Positions 1 through 14,070 of a stretch of DNA of 64,000 nt are shown here, one piece after another. Source of the stretch: Hyaloperonospora brassicae. Lineage: Eukaryota > Oomycota > Peronosporomycetes > Peronosporales > Peronosporaceae. The notes under the pieces are model-generated. The model was not told the DNA's origin and did not search any database. It was given only the letters and a program-made list of their open reading frames with translations. The translations under genes were made by a program, and so were the position numbers. Positions within the stretch are counted from its first letter, which is position 1; each line of letters begins with the position of its first letter. The stretch lies in NCBI GenBank assembly GCA_947650285.1, contig CANTFL010000138.1, positions 248,001-312,000 of the forward strand. Direction: 5' to 3'.

Positions 1-2
1 AG

Positions 3-161
3 GTGCCCATGAGCCACTTTTACACGCGTAACGAGGACATACGCAAGGAGCTGGATGCGGAACTTGATGCATACGCCGACGTGCTGGAAACACAAGCTCG
101 AAAGCGCCGAGCGCGGAAGGCGGAAAAGGATGCAGCAACAACGTCAGTGTCCGAGAAGTAG
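3..161 (+). CDS. 3' end of an unidentified protein gene (cut by the window edge)
   Basis: An open frame enters from the left edge and stops at TAG 159-161. It gives about 52 C-terminal residues, rich in charged amino acids, with a short acidic repeat (ELDAELDAYAD) followed by a basic stretch (KRRARKAEK). The ELDAELDAY pattern resembles the C-terminal motif of mRNA-export adaptors of the ALY/FOP type, but it is too short to assign. It is probably an exon of a real gene because it converges tail-to-tail with 5-oxoprolinase, leaving a gap of about 105 bp that is typical of compact oomycete gene islands. A chance open frame is possible, and I cannot see the start or any domain. Confidence 0.45.
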   Translation: MPMSHFYTRNEDIRKELDAELDAYADVLETQARKRRARKAEKDAATTSVSEK

Positions 162-266
162 GGAGGAGAGCAGTGATGTGGGAAACTGCTGTAACTTGTG
201 TAATACTCATAAGCGCCAGTGCTGTTCCTGTTTGTCCTATGCCCTTTCCAACGGAGACATGGTCGT

Positions 267-3200
267 TCAACCAGCAGCTCCAAAGCCTCCACCGCCGGGC
301 GTGTACAGCGTCAAGACCTCACCTGGCAGCACGTCCACCGTGTTCTTGCCGCCCAAGTTGACGGTGCGACCACCGTGACGTGAAAGCAAGTTCAGACCGC
401 GGGCGCCAGGTGCCCCACCTTCAAGACCGTAGGGCTGGAAAGCACGTCGCTCTGAAAGGATGCTCACAGTCATGGGCTCGAGGAACTCTAGCTGGCGCAC
501 CACACCGTTGCCGCCGCGAAACTTGCCAGCACCTCCTGACCCCTCACGAAGATGGAACGCACGAAGAAGCACGGGATATCGCTTCTCCAGGATCTCAGGA
601 TCCGTGATACGCGTGTTGGTCATGTGCGTGTGGATCCCGCTGCGGCCATTCCAAGATGGGCCGGCACCAGCACCACCAGCAATCGTCTCGTAGTAGCCAC
701 CCAATGTGGCGCTGCCAAACGTGAGGTTGTTCATGCAGCCCTGGGAAGCTGCGCACGCACCGAACGCCTTGAGGATCACATCGGTGATACGCTGGCTAGT
801 AAGCACGTTGCCCCCCACGACAGCAGCGCTGTTGCTTGGGTTCAGAATGCTGCTTTCGCTCGGGAAGCGCACTTCGATTGGCGCCAAGCAGCCTTGGTTC
901 AGCGGCAGATCTTCGCCAGGTAGCAAGCAGCGCAGGCAGTAGATGATAGCAGAGTAAGTTACTGCTGGAGGCGTGTTCACGTTGCCATAAACTTCTGGTC
1001 CGGTGCCACTGAAATCGAACACAGCCGAGTTCGAGCGGCGATCGATCGAGATCGTCAGCGCAATCTTCGTGCCATCGTCCATGAAGTCTTCCGCATACAC
1101 CACGCCAACTTCAGGCAGCTTCTTCTGCAGCGAAAACTCGTGCAGCATGTTCCGTACCGCGATCTCTGCAGCTTGCTGGATATAGTTCATGTAGGCGGTA
1201 ACAACTGGTAGCGAGTACTCGGCACAGAGCTCCTGCATCAGCATCACACCGCGTTGGTTGGCTGCCACTTGCGCGCGCAAGTCGGACAAATTGTCGCGCA
1301 GGTTGCGCGTGCCAATGCAAGGTCGGCCTTGATCATCTACACGTCCCTTTTGCAAAAGTATATCCGTGATCTCCTTCTCACGAAACTCACCGACCTTGCC
1401 TTCTACCAGCTTGAAAGCTACAATCGCTGCACCTTCTTCAGACAGCGTTTTCGACAACGGCGGCATCGACCCAGGCGAAATGCCACCGATGTCCGCGTGA
1501 TGTCCGCGACTGGCCACAAAGAACTCGATTCTGCCGCTCGTGTGGCTGAAAACAGGCGTAATGACTGTTATGTCTGGTAGGTGCGAACCTCCTGCGAGCT
1601 GCGGGTGGTTCGAGACCAGCACGTCTCCGTCATGAAGATCGTCACCCCAGTACTCGAGTTGGTATCGCACGGCTTGCTGCATAGCACCGAGATGAACAGG
1701 GAGATGCGGTGCATTCGCCACAAGTCCACCGTCGGGACCAAACAAGGCGCAAGAAAAATCCAGGCGCTCTTTGATGTTTACCGAGACTGACGTACGCGCC
1801 AGCGTACGGCCCATTTGCTCAGCAATACCCATGAAACGATGCGAGGATACCGAGAGCTGAATAGGGTCCAGCGGGACATCTTCGGAGCACAACGCGGGGC
1901 TGTCCTTCTTCGACCCTGCAGCCTCGGTATCGCTAACTAAGAAGAGATCACCACTTGGCGTAACTTCTACCTCCCATTCCGGCTCGACAACCACTGTGGC
2001 TGTGCCTTGCATGATGATCGCCGGTCCACTGTACCTGGCGCCACGGTTCTTGAGGAGCTCTTCATGCAGATAGACGGGAATCTGCTCCCACGTCTTCTTG
2101 CTTTCAAAGTAAAATGGCGTTGTCGACAGAAGCGAGCAGCGCTCGACAGCATCCACTGCGTTAGCAGCAGCTCCTACCGCAGGTTCCATCAACTCAGGCG
2201 ACACCGTCGCGCGTACGCGAATGTCGTCAACAAGAATGGCACGATTTTGCAGCACGAAACCAAACTCGCGCTGGTACATCTTCACGAAATTGCTATCGAA
2301 CTCGAATTCAGCAAGAGCGTTCGCAGTTACCGCAGGAGCTTCCCCTTTAGCACCCACTGGACCACGCGTCATGACAGCGTTGTCGGTACCGTCGTATCGC
2401 ATGTTGAGGAAGTACTGCATTTGCACATCTTCGGGCCGGAATCCATCAGCAACAAGCTCGCTGATAGCCTCGTTGGCAATCTTTGTTAGACTGCTGATCA
2501 AAATAGATTTCGTGTCAGCGCTATACTTTGCCGACGAGGGTAACTGCTTGTCCACGACGCTATCTGCAACACTCAAGCCATATGCTGAGAGGATACCGCT
2601 GTAACGGTGAATGTAGACCTTCGACATGCCCAGTGCCTTTGCAATCGAGCAAGCGTGCTGCGGTCCAGCACCTCCAAAACACGCAAGAACATGCGTGCTG
2701 ATGTCATAACCCTTGTTCTGCGTAAGGTTTCGAATAGGGCGACACATAGCTTCGTTGGCGACACGCAAAAATCCTGATGCCACCTCCTCCACGGTATACT
2801 TTGCTCTATTGGCGCCTGCCGATGCATTAATTTCCTTCGTCAGGCTCTCGAACGCTCGCTTCGACCCGGTCACATCCAGCGGTTCGTCTTCGTTGGGACC
2901 AAAGATTTTGGGGAAGTACTCCGGCAGAATACGCCCCGTGACGAGATTCGCGTCAGTAACACTGAGGTAACCGTTTTTTCGGTAGCACACTGGTCCCGGG
3001 TGCGCTCGCACAGACTCAGGGCCTACCAGAAAGAGTCCGTTCTTGTAAAACAAGCGCGAACCACCTCCAGCAGCCACTGTCTGGATGTCTAGTTGCGGTG
3101 CACGCACGGTAATATTGGCTGTCACGCTCTCGAGGACATGCTCAAATTTTCCGTCAAAGCGAGACACGTCTGTTGAGGTGCCGCCCATGTCAAACCCGAT

Positions 3201-4462
3201 AACTGCAGGCTGCACGGACAAAGCACCCGACTCGGGTGGCCGTGTCGTGCGAGCGTATCCCACTACACCACCGGCTGGACCCGACAGAATCGCTCGGTGT
3301 CCATGAAAATGCTTCATCCGCGCGAGTCCGCCATCACTCTGCATAAAGCTAATGTTCACGTGGTCCAACCCTTCGCCAAAGCCAGCACAAAACGACGCGA
3401 CATACTTCTTGATCACGGGCGTGAGGTAAGCGTCCGCGCAAGTCGTGAATCCACGCGGGACAGCTTTGATCATGGGCATGACCTCGGACGACAGCGAAAC
3501 TTGCGAGAACCCTAGTTTTAACGCAATCTCGCGGACCTTTTGTTCATGGCGTGGGAACGTGTACGAGTGCAGCAGCACAATCGCTACACTCTCCACCCCG
3601 TCATCACGAGCCGCCTGGAGCTTCGCGGTCAGGTCTTCGACATCCAATTCCTGAATCACACGAATGTATTCGCCGCTAATGCCCTGTTCATCGGTCGGCA
3701 GCCGCTCCTTTTCATTGTTCACAAGCTGCAGACGCTCGTCCACCTCGATCACCGAGTCATAAAGTGTCTGTCTCGACCCAGTCACACGACAAGCCCAAAC
3801 AGCACCAAAAACGACCATCATCAGGTGAGCAAGACAACCCACCCACCCGCCCACACACGCAACACCAACGCCCCACAACCAAACGCAAAAAAACAACGCC
3901 GCCGCAGTCACTACGACAACCCATGCAGCCGCATGACTCAACTCACGTCTGGCATGCGGATCTCCAAGTCAAAGATCCGCGGACGGGACTGGTTGCCAAT
4001 GTACAGCAGATCGTGGAACCCTTTGGTCGTCACGAGCACTGTGCGCTCGCCATTGCGCTCGAGCAGCGCGTTCGTCGCCACCGTTGTGCCCATCCGAATG
4101 CTCTGGATCCGAGACGTGTCCACGGGCTCGTTCCGCGGGTGCTGCACGCCCGTCGTGGCTTCCAGGACGCGGCGGATGCCCTCTCTAAACGCACATGAAC
4201 AACCACAGCACAGCCACCACAGCACGTGGTTTGATTACTTACGCACACAACCAGCTCCATAAATTACCCCTTCCCCCGCGTGAAGCTGACCGCCAATAAA
4301 ATACCGAGGAGCATCCGGATAATTCGCCGGATCTTCCGACAGCAGCTTGATGACCGTCGGACGCACGTCGATGACCGTCCCCTGTGCGTCGAGCACGTCC
4401 ATCTCTGCGTAGACATCGGTGAACGTACCGCCGCGATCGATGGCGAAGCGGAACACGCGCAT
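267..4462 (-). CDS. OPLAH: 5-oxoprolinase (ATP-hydrolysing), three exons
   Basis: Hydrolyses 5-oxo-L-proline to L-glutamate with ATP in the cytosolic gamma-glutamyl (glutathione) cycle. Exons by my reading: 4462-4305, 4184-3947, 3767-267. Introns are 120 bp (GTATTT...TTTAG) and 179 bp (GTGAGT...ACAG). The joined product is 1298 aa, against about 1290 in animals. The N-terminal hydantoinase-A-like part shows [12 protein letters not shown] at residues 5-16, LLSEDPANY and [14 protein letters not shown]. The central part has [15 protein letters not shown], and the C-terminal hydantoinase-B-like half has [28 protein letters not shown] and [14 protein letters not shown]. It ends in the family's glycine-rich tail (TPGGGGFG). 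The ATG at 4462 is chosen because it lies just before the first conserved motif. No break is seen, so it is probably functional. The splice sites are inferred from consensus and family alignment from memory. Confidence 0.95.
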
Positions 4463-5690
4463 TTTGGCGGCTGGGGTGGAGATGGGTACACTAACAGGGT
4501 ACGACACGCGGATGGCGTGGCGAACGGGGGGCTGGTGCGGTGGGTAATATCGGTGGATACCGGTACGATACGCGGCGCTGAACGATGACGTCATTAGCGC
4601 TGGGTGGTGCAAGTTGAGGGTGCGACGACAAGGGCACTTGGGGTGCTCAGACAGTCCATTGGTACAAATGGTGGTACAGTAGTGCTTCGATGCGTACTTT
4701 AGTCGCACCTCCTCGTGGGACTTACGGGCCCCAAATTGACGATGCCGTCATGCACGAAAGTCGTACGTGCCCTCTATTTTCCACAACAGGAGCAAGATAC
4801 GGTCGTAAGGACAAAGCTGTAATATAAGGAGCGTCTGAAGCATTGACAGGCGACTGTTGGCGTCGAATACACGACGCGTTAGTAGGCATCGACGGTTACG
4901 GGAGGAACTAGATAGGGTAAAGCTACTGAAAGAGAGACGTCAAATGCTCTTTCGGGTCACGTCGTGAACATTCTATGCGTCGAAGCAGTTTGCATCTGGA
5001 TGGACCATCTTGCAGACTGCTATCAGATGGAGAGCCGTCATGACTTATCGAAGAAGCTGTTCATCTCCTCATTCTGAATACATTGTCAAAGCAGAAAGGA
5101 CCTCGTCACATAATTGCAGATCGAGGCTGGAACTGTTGACGTCACGGATTCATGGATCGGTCGTTCATTGTGTGCACATGACTTGAGCCTTAACTTGATT
5201 GCTAGAAGGATCCGATGTTCTTGCTCACGGCATTTTTTCTGCCATTGAGCAAGAAGACTAAATACAAAGAAGGTTCAGCTTCAGTTCTGGATGAGCATCG
5301 ATGCAGAGGCTGGACAGCTCTCGGACTTCGCAGAGCAATTGGTCTTGTAAGATGTGTCGAATGCTTGTGGTATGGAGTAATGCTTGATACAAGACGATAG
5401 GAGCCCATGACGAGAAGCAGTGCGTGGCAGCACAGGCGTGACATCGAGGGCTACAAGTAACACGATTCGTGTCACTCGAAAGCCACTCGCGAGCCGTCTT
5501 GTCAAGCACATGGCTCAGCTGAACTGGTGTCAGCCATGTAGTGTGCGCATGCACTCCTCCTCCTGCTCGCGTACATCCACTTGAGACAGCCACAAACGTG
5601 CTACATCGTGATCGTCAGACGGCGCAGCTTTATCTTTGCTTGCTTTGCTCGCATAGCAATCGTGAGGATGCTACGTTCTGACTACCATAT
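4463..5690. other. Intergenic stretch, no gene seen
   Basis: This is upstream of the 5-oxoprolinase start. Only short frames without recognisable motifs occur on either strand. The first 200-300 bp should contain the promoter of the minus-strand gene, but I see no convincing oomycete initiator. The rest looks like decayed repeat DNA continuous with the copia remnant to the right. Confidence 0.4.
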
Positions 5691-8600
5691 CTTTGAGAAA
5701 AAGATTAGTAGGACCATTTGCGCGCACGCGAGACTTTGTGGAAAGGCTAGCGACTGGTGATCTTGACCTCTGTAAGGATCTCGTAGACCGATACAGGACA
5801 ATCTCTTCAGGCCATCGTAATTGTTGGCGCACCGTTGCTTTTGCAAAGAGCAAAAGGCCATCCGCGTATTGATTGTCTTTCTTACTGTGAGCATTGAATG
5901 CAATCTAGAGAAAGCGTCTACGTCTGCTCGTGTCAACGTAAGCGTAATCTCCTCTGGTCTGTCATCTTGACTTGCGTCCAAGGCGCACGCAGCTGTGAGT
6001 GACATGGTCAAGTCATGCAGACTTGTTGGACGAAGAAGCTACAAACACTCGGATGATCGCGCATCGGAAGTTTGGCTTATGAAGTACTGCGCTGTCTTAG
6101 ACCAGCACACCTTCCTAGGTATGGAGTAAAAGGTGTCAAAGGCTGTGTTGACGTGCTTGATCTACGACTTTTGTTGCTCGGTCACTTGTTGCTCGGTCAC
6201 TTGTTGCTTCGCTTCGTCATAGTCGATGACATCGAGAACGAAGCAGGACTACCACATGAACATGGCATGGTTGTTTCACTCAAATGGGAATGATCAATGA
6301 CCAGACATTGTCTGGAAAGTGCCACACGCTATCACTACACAGACCCAAGCAGAGGAACGACAGCAAATTCCGCGTCGAGACCACGAACAGACGCAACGTT
6401 ACAAGATGATGATCCAGGCCCACAATATGCAACCGTGTCAACTTCCGCGCGACGCATGGCTGACACTGAACAGTACCAGCATGGATCACGTCCTTCGTTT
6501 CGGAGGCGTTTCTCGTGGGAGTTGTCGCATCGATCAGTGTCGCATGGTACATACGACGAAGTGACATGCGACGAAGTGCTTATGTTCCCACACGTGTTCC
6601 CACACCAAGAAAGCAGCTTGACTTGCCACAACGGCGACAGGTATAGATTTTTACATGCACCAGCAATCGTCGATGTAAAATTGATTGCACGATCCGCATG
6701 TTGCCAGCTTTTTTGCGCCTCTACTGATGAGCGTCCACCTGAACAAGACACGGCCATCGATAGCACAATGTTGCAGCGCTACGACACACACACATCTGTG
6801 CGTCTCCGTCATAAACGTGTTGGTCGTCGGGAAGTCAGCAGCCGGTGAAAAAAACATGATCATTCTGGTCTGTGTGATGCGGCAACACCACCGAAGAAGC
6901 ACCGCCAAAACGGCTACTTCATGCTTCGCTGCGATATCACTACATGAGGTAGCTGCTGCCACTGGCATTGCGCCAGTTGGGTTATATGTAGACAGAGCGA
7001 AGACCGCCGGCATAGCTAGCCATCTTTGTTCAATGTGAGAGTGCATCGACTCGCTTCACGAATGCATCCAGAGCATGCAAGAATGCAACAAAGGATCTCG
7101 AGAGCCTGTACGCGTGTTGCAAATGGCGTCACTTGACTCACACAAACGTGTTCCGGAGCTGCCGTGCCTTTTACCATTCGAGCTCTATGATCATACCACC
7201 GACTCGATTCCTCGAAACGTGTCGTAAGATAAGGCTGGGTTATTGCAACCTGTGACGACCATGTGTTCTGCACCACAAGTAATCTCGTCGTGACTGATTG
7301 GGCACACTCCAGAAACATGGGACAGCTATTGCTACCACCTTGTTACGAACTTTCATCGGCATGAACTGATCGTCTTGCGCCGTGTGATTGATCTAGATAG
7401 GACAACATCCAACACCGATGCAATTGTCCATCCACTAGTCCATTCGACTCATCGCGCGACACGATGTTAGCGAGTGCTCCATTCGACACGTCCATTAAAT
7501 CGTTCATCGCAAGCAACTTCTTGGAGCTAAACAGCTTATTCGAGACTTCATGTCATCACATTCTACGTGTCGTGACGCAGATCAGGTTGCGGTCAGCTGT
7601 TTCGCTCGTTCAAGATGCCGATCGTTTGACAGTGCGTAACTAAATGATGTGCCAGCCTTGGGATCTTTCGTTCGTCTTCTTGTAGCGCTGTGAAGACGAT
7701 GCATCGTCAACAGGAGCTATTTCTTGTTTGCCTTCAATCAGGATGGATCTCACGAGCTGACAAACATCGTCTTAGTGCCAAGAAGGCCAAGGTAGACGAT
7801 ACTAATCTGCTTAACTACACCGGTATCTCACTTGCAAACATTCGTGAGCATGATAGAATGTCATCACAAAGCGATCGTCTTCAACCTTAGGACACGTGCA
7901 ATCGTCACGCCGTCCATACGTCTCACTCGAACTGTGTCCTTTGGCCCATCCAGATATGTAGTTGCTCCATAAACTTGGATATGGTGAAGATCTGGCCATT
8001 TTCTTGACACTCACTACCATGCTTTGCAGTTTGTGACCTTGTTGTAGGCGCGCAATTTCTTTCGTGTATTCCATTATCTATTGCATCGTTCCACTGAAGA
8101 CCACGTCAGGTACTCAGCGCATCGTCTTCGATGTATCACCCACAAACTTTTGCTGTCCCCCAATTCATGTTCTATGAGAGATTCGCATTCCGATCTTGCC
8201 GTGCATCCTTTCAGGCATCCGTAACGCTGTTACCACATTCATCAGCTTTGGTTGTGGACGCATGTTCACATGCTAAACAAGCTGTTCTCTCCTGACTTCT
8301 TGGCAAAATTGAGCGGTCATCTCGACCTTGTATGGTCGGACTAGTGCATTAGGCTCTTCATTGCACAAGTCACCGATTCCGCGTCCGTTTTGGTGAGAAA
8401 CTAGTCGGCCAAGTCTTGCGGCTGTCCGTCCACATGACAGGCATCCGTTAAAGCTCAGCGCCATGACATTTTCATGCGAAGATACGTGCCGTTGGTTTCG
8501 TTCCAATGGTAATGTGGTCCTTTGTATGTTCGTGTCGATTTTGCAATGTGCATCATCACATGTCGATGACTATCTTCTTGTCAGGAACTCAATCACGAAC

Positions 8601-9300
8601 GTAGCCTTGAGCTGCCATCACATTGACGTGGGTTGCTCACAAATGTGCAGAAAACACTGACGACATTGTCCCATTGTTATCAGACGATCGGCTGCTGATA
8701 ATTGATTTGCTTCCGCATGAGTCAACTCGCCTATCATGAAGGATTCGACCCCTTTCTACCGACCCTCCCGCGTTTCCCGTTCTTTTCGACTTCAACACTC
8801 GTGAATCCAGTAACATCGCCGGTTTCAGCATCCCAGATAATCATACAACTTCCCCACCCCCTTCACAAAGCCCTTCTCTGGCATCCAGCTGCTTGCGGTC
8901 ATCAACAATGAATTGATACCTGAAGCAACCAGTCTGGTCCCCTGTGTGTCCAATTGTCTCGCCTAAAGAACGTGTCCTTCTTCCGCATTCGGAACATACG
9001 CCACGTCACACTCGGACAGATCGGTGCATCTTATTCACCATCGTACACATGGTGGTGGCTTCCATTCCAGTCACATGCGCACCAGGTACCGCAAAGTGTT
9101 GACGATTGGCTTGGAGGATAGGGTCGTGAGCAACACTGTGACCAGATTTCCTACGACGTGAGAGCTCGCGCCTGTATGAACAGCCACAAGCATCTGCGCA
9201 TGTCGATCCCGGTCAGTTTACCTCGATACGGAGACTCGTGGCATTAGTTGCTGAGCCACGAGCTCTTCTTCACTTGTGTCGCTTGGCCGAACGTGGAAGC
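5690..9300 (-). mobile_element. Highly decayed Ty1/copia retrotransposon
   Basis: Reading the minus strand in several frames from right to left gives pieces in copia order. A protease-like segment (HTGASSHVVGN) lies near 9142-9185. An integrase segment with an ERMHGKI-like motif preceded by a QFCQE stretch lies near 8120-8320. A reverse-transcriptase start (RARMVKG, as in the copia ARLVAKG motif) lies near 7120-7200. Stops and frameshifts occur every few tens of codons. I could not find LTRs, target duplication, PBS or a YVDD box, so the limits are approximate. The order PR-IN-RT is what defines copia rather than gypsy. It must be a non-functional relic. The individual motif calls are weak, but their order and common strand support each other. 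Confidence 0.5.
6168..6206. repeat. Short tandem repeat
   Basis: The 15-bp unit GTTGCTCGGTCACTT is repeated twice, with a third partial copy (GTTGCTTCG). It lies inside the copia relic and is probably a small replication-slippage product. Confidence 0.6.
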
Positions 9301-12300
9301 AAAGAGGACTTTGGAAGCAGAACGGACTTTGGAGACTTTTCTGTGTAAGGAACACGTCGTCACTGTCGTGATCACGCGAGCTTTCTTTTCCTTTCAAGAC
9401 GGAACTGTCGGTTTCTCGATCACATGCTTAATTTCCACGACGTCGATCAAAGGTCTCTCCTTTCATTCAACTGTACAGCACGCGCACGGCATCGACGGCT
9501 CGCAAAATCTTCGCTCGATGCATTGGAAATGGCCCTACTTGCCGTCAATGCATCACGTCTTCGAGTCTTCATCCCCTCCTCCAAATTCTTGTTCTTTGTC
9601 GCTTTCCCACCTTTCTACATCACTGCGATTCCACTTTGCAAATGTCCCTGCATAGATTCCGCTTCGTCGTTGCTTCTGGACACGTCAGCGCGACTCAAGT
9701 GGCGTGTATACGAGTCAACGTCAACAGCATCGAAAGTTTGTGGCTCAACGCCACCCCCCCCCACACACACAAGAGTGCTAAATAAGTTTGAAGAGCCGAT
9801 ACATGCAAGTAACGTTAACACGTTATGGAACAGCAGAAAGCCTGACGATCAACAAAGGCGAATCTCCGAAACGAAGATTGGTGCGAAGACATGGATGGAC
9901 GCGTCGAAGCTTATAAAATACTAGAATAAGTTCCCGACACTGGTAATGCGCCTAGTCGCGAAGCAATCATACTGCCGTGGGCCTCGCAAACGAACGGACT
10001 CGAATATGTGGCATGGACGGCAGGTAGCTCGACGGAATCGGAGAGACCCGACATTGGCGTGAGTGAGACTTGACCGTCCATGACGCGCATATCAATTATC
10101 TGAAGACACATGAATGGCTGCGGAGCTTGGTCTCAAAAATGGGCGGTAAAAACAGTTGCGCGTCAGTTGGACGATACCACACTGCAAGCAAGGGGCTTGC
10201 GTATGTGCGCACGATGTCGTCTGGACAACTGAAAGGTCAATGGGAGTTTACGATAACGAGCTCGGCGAGCGGTGGACAAAATAAAGCATTATTTGATTGT
10301 CATTTTACCGTTACGCCCACAGTCCCGATCGAGCACCCCGTGTTTGCGTAAGGCAGACGTCGCTGACATTGTGCTTTTATGCAGGGAACAGCAAGACGAT
10401 GAAGTGTGAAGTTCAAAATGCTTGGTAGATCATGCCATCGCGCAACAGGCGAGCGCACGGAGTTGCCGTGTGTGGCGTAAGCGAAAAAATGTCGAGACAC
10501 CTTTGGAATAAGTCTGAAAACACGCTTTATGTGCACTACAGAATTTTTTCACTTCGAAGAAGTGCTGGAACGAATGCTGGTGGTGCTGACAGCAAGAGAG
10601 AGAGATCACGACCATTCTGGTCATCGTGTTGCGACGAGTGTGGGAGTGGACCCTGGCGGAACGTAAGTGGCTCTCTTGGCATCGACAGCCGGTCAACTCA
10701 GTCAACTGTGGCCGGCAAACGAGACGTTGTGGAAGATGCGTGGAGCATAGTGTACGGATCTTGCTGGGATGCTGGAGCATGGTATCTCGTACACACGCGT
10801 ACGAGTATCAAGCAATCCCTGCGAGTACTTGTGCGTCTTTGATGACGAGAGGGTGGCAGATGTCGTGAACTGCGAGAGCCTTAGTGAGCATAGATGTATT
10901 CGTGCTTGCGCGAGGTGCGGTCTTGTGTTGGTAAGACTACGATTTAAGGCATTCAGTTCAAGAGCATCGTAAATGCAGCAATGCCGATCATGTCGGCTGG
11001 ACATGTGTACATATACGATCGGTGTCGACAGTCAGAGCGCACACATGTCCAACAAACTTGTGTCGAAAGAGGCATGTGAGCTTCACTCGAAGTTGGCTGT
11101 AACGAGGTGATACTCACACGAAGTTTGATGCGAGATGGGGCGCTGTTGTCGACGATCTTGCACGTGTGCGTACGAAGGAAGTCAACAGGTGCTTATTTCT
11201 CAATTGTCCAACCCAATGTGTGTCTAGACGCGAGATGAAGAACTCGAGAGAGGCAGGGGGAAGCAAGTGCTGGAACTGGTCGGTCGTGGTGAAATTGAGT
11301 CACGGTTGTTCTTCGTCTGCCTTGCAGGTCAGTGGGCAATGTCGTTTAGCAAGCACGGCGGCATGAAGTGTTGAGTAGTGCTGCAGCAAAATCGCGATGT
11401 TCCATCTCCATACGAGATCTACGGGACCGTCGAGTGCGATGGCAAGCTCGTGGAACGGTTGTCGTTGTCAAGAGCAGCTAACTGTGACACACGGGAAGCC
11501 AACGATCATCCATTTGCAGCATTGCTACCGTTCTGCATATGCTTATCACTACCATCGTTTCCGCTGTCGCTTTACCGCATACTCGTCTTCTTTCCGAAGT
11601 CGCCGCTCGACGTGGGGCCCAGGAACTGTGTCGTTTCCAACGAGTTTCCCACGCACCCGACCTTCAGCTCGTACCAAACGCATTTTTCCGACGCCGATTT
11701 ATGCCAGATGTACTTGAACGTGTGTCATTCTGACGAGCTACCAGCCTCAAGGGAAGCTATTCCCGCACTGAGTCGCATCCAGACCACTGCCTGCGACCGC
11801 CTATCGCCGTCGTAGAGACTATTGCTGGGTCCACACTTGCTGTCCTTCATGTTTGTGTTCGTGGACGTTGGACAGAACGAAAGCGCTTGCAAATGAGCTG
11901 AGATGAACTCTGTTTGGCCGTTGAATAACCCGCAGAAGAAGGCAACTGACTGCCTGCGTAGTTCGCCGCTAGAAAGCCAAGCCTTGCTTGGTCTCGCGCT
12001 ACATGGGACGAGCACTGACGGCAACAGAGACGCAGTCTGCATCCTTGTCGACTGACCAAGGCACGGATGTCGTCATGAGTGTGCAAAGTGCCGCAGCGCG
12101 GGGTCACGACACGTATTGGAGGAGAACCTTTTTCTGCATTCTTGGAGCCGGGAAGCCGACCGTTTTCTGGTTGCGCGCCAACAAGTCCGATGTTCAAAGA
12201 CGCCAGGGATAGTACGGCCTGGCGCAGAACTGGCACCGCATTGCTGAGCGACAGCCGACATTCCACGGACATTGTTCACGGCTGTGTATCTCCTGCGGCG

Positions 12301-14070
12301 AGAAAAAGGCTTTGCCCGGGCGGACATCCGGTTGCGATCAGCCAGACGGTCGATGGTAACGCGTGCTTCGTCGACTTTCGGCGGCCATCCATGTTGGATT
12401 CCCCTGTGGATGGTCTCACCCAGAACGACACTGCGGGGGGCTGTTTGAACAAATCAGAGCACGGGGCACACGAAAACGCACATACCGCTCCTGCGATATT
12501 CGCGCTGGATCGGGGATGCGATGTTTACTGGCAGACAGTCAGTCGGTCAATCAACAGGGAAGCGCACTACCGTTGTAACGCCCGCCGGCTCATACCACTG
12601 CGCATACCACTGCGCACCGTATCGTTATCATTTACAATGTGCTGTCTCGTCATCAAGGAGGCGCCACCTCAGCGACGGCGACGTCAAATGATAGTGCGCT
12701 TTTCTCCTTGTGTTTTCGTACGTGCCTCGCATGTGTCATGACTCGTTGGCGCCGATGGCAGGCGGTTACCAAATCGAAAAGGAGGCAATACGACTAGAGA
12801 CGCCACGACGCGGTCATCATTTCGTCGTCAGCGGACTTGAGCTGCGCGCCGATCAGCGCTCGTCTCTTGCTAACGAGCGGGTTCTCGCGGCATCGAACTC
12901 GAACGAGAAGAACAATTCGGGATCGTGTCTGCACATCGCTTTGCATCAAACCGGATGGTGTCGTTCCATATACGACAGTCCGATTGCTGCCTGGTGCCCC
13001 GGTCTCTGATTGCACATGGAGTCGTCGAGACGACGCGAGCTGCAACGCCTGCAGTCCGCCTAGCTGACAGTCAGATGCGGCCAGCGCGATGAGATCGCCG
13101 GCATCCCCGGCAATGGCAGCCCGCGATCGGTCTGGGCGTCGACCAGAGGATACCAAAGAACGGGCGAGCATCGTTCCTGAAATCCTGCTGCGCGATTCTT
13201 GTCGGCTCGAGTCGCAGAGTTGCTGCATTGCGACAAGAGCCGCCGAGAGAACAAAGGCCATGCGCTGCTAGCTCGTGTCGCTGCTCGCCCCCCGCCTCGA
13301 TCGGCCAGCGGTCGTTGTTTCGGTCAATCTGTCGATTCAATACGGTTTCGATGACGCAAAGTCGTCTAGAAGACGCCGGCTCGTCGGAACGACGGACAGC
13401 ACATAGCCGCTTCGGTGCTGCTTGCTCGCTGATGCATTTGCCACTACGTCTATCGGTCTATCGGTCAGGCGATCGTGCCGTTCCCTCACGGTGCTGTAGC
13501 TGGTCAGCCAGGGCAGACAAGGGAAGCTGCGTGGCTCTGACACATGAACCGTAGCTTAGGTGCACGAAGACAGGGTCGCAAACGACACAGGTATCAGATA
13601 TTCAAGTCGTTACGCCGTTGACACGGCAAGCGCGACACACGCATGCCTTTTCTCTTGCGCTGCCTCACTACTGTCAGCGCCTCCCCTCTCTTCCTCACTA
13701 CGGCATTGCCAGCAGGGCGTGAGCAGCAGAATCAGTCGACCACCAAAGCTGAGTCCCGCGGTTCTTTGCACAAGTGGTCGCTGACATAGCCCTCGGCTCA
13801 GTCTCCAATATCTCCTCGGCCGAGAACTATCTTCAGTTTGAGGTTTCGGCCGCCACAGTCACGTGCACCTCATCCCTACCGCGCAGCACGAACGACGCAA
13901 GCCGTGTACCTCGAACAGGACCCTGTGAACGTCCCGTTATTCCTCCTACCGACCGCGACCAAGAGACGCCAGCGCGTTTGACAAGACGCACGTCGAGCAT
14001 CCATCAGCTCGCGAGCCTGATACATTGGTACCGGACACCCAAAGGTGAGGCGTTCGCAACTAACCTCGAC
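9300..14070. other. Long region without a recognisable gene
   Basis: Base composition is balanced and many short open frames lie on both strands. The longest (plus strand, 12,079-12,741) has no recognisable domain and its codon pattern looks random. A C-rich run (CCCCCCCC) sits at 9751-9759. I see no RNA gene, LTR pair or terminal inverted repeat. Most likely old transposon debris plus the upstream region of the ORF at 14,071. Confidence 0.35.

Noticed and set aside
12079..12741. 220-codon plus-strand frame
   Set aside because: No motif, random-looking composition, and overlapping frames of similar length on both strands.
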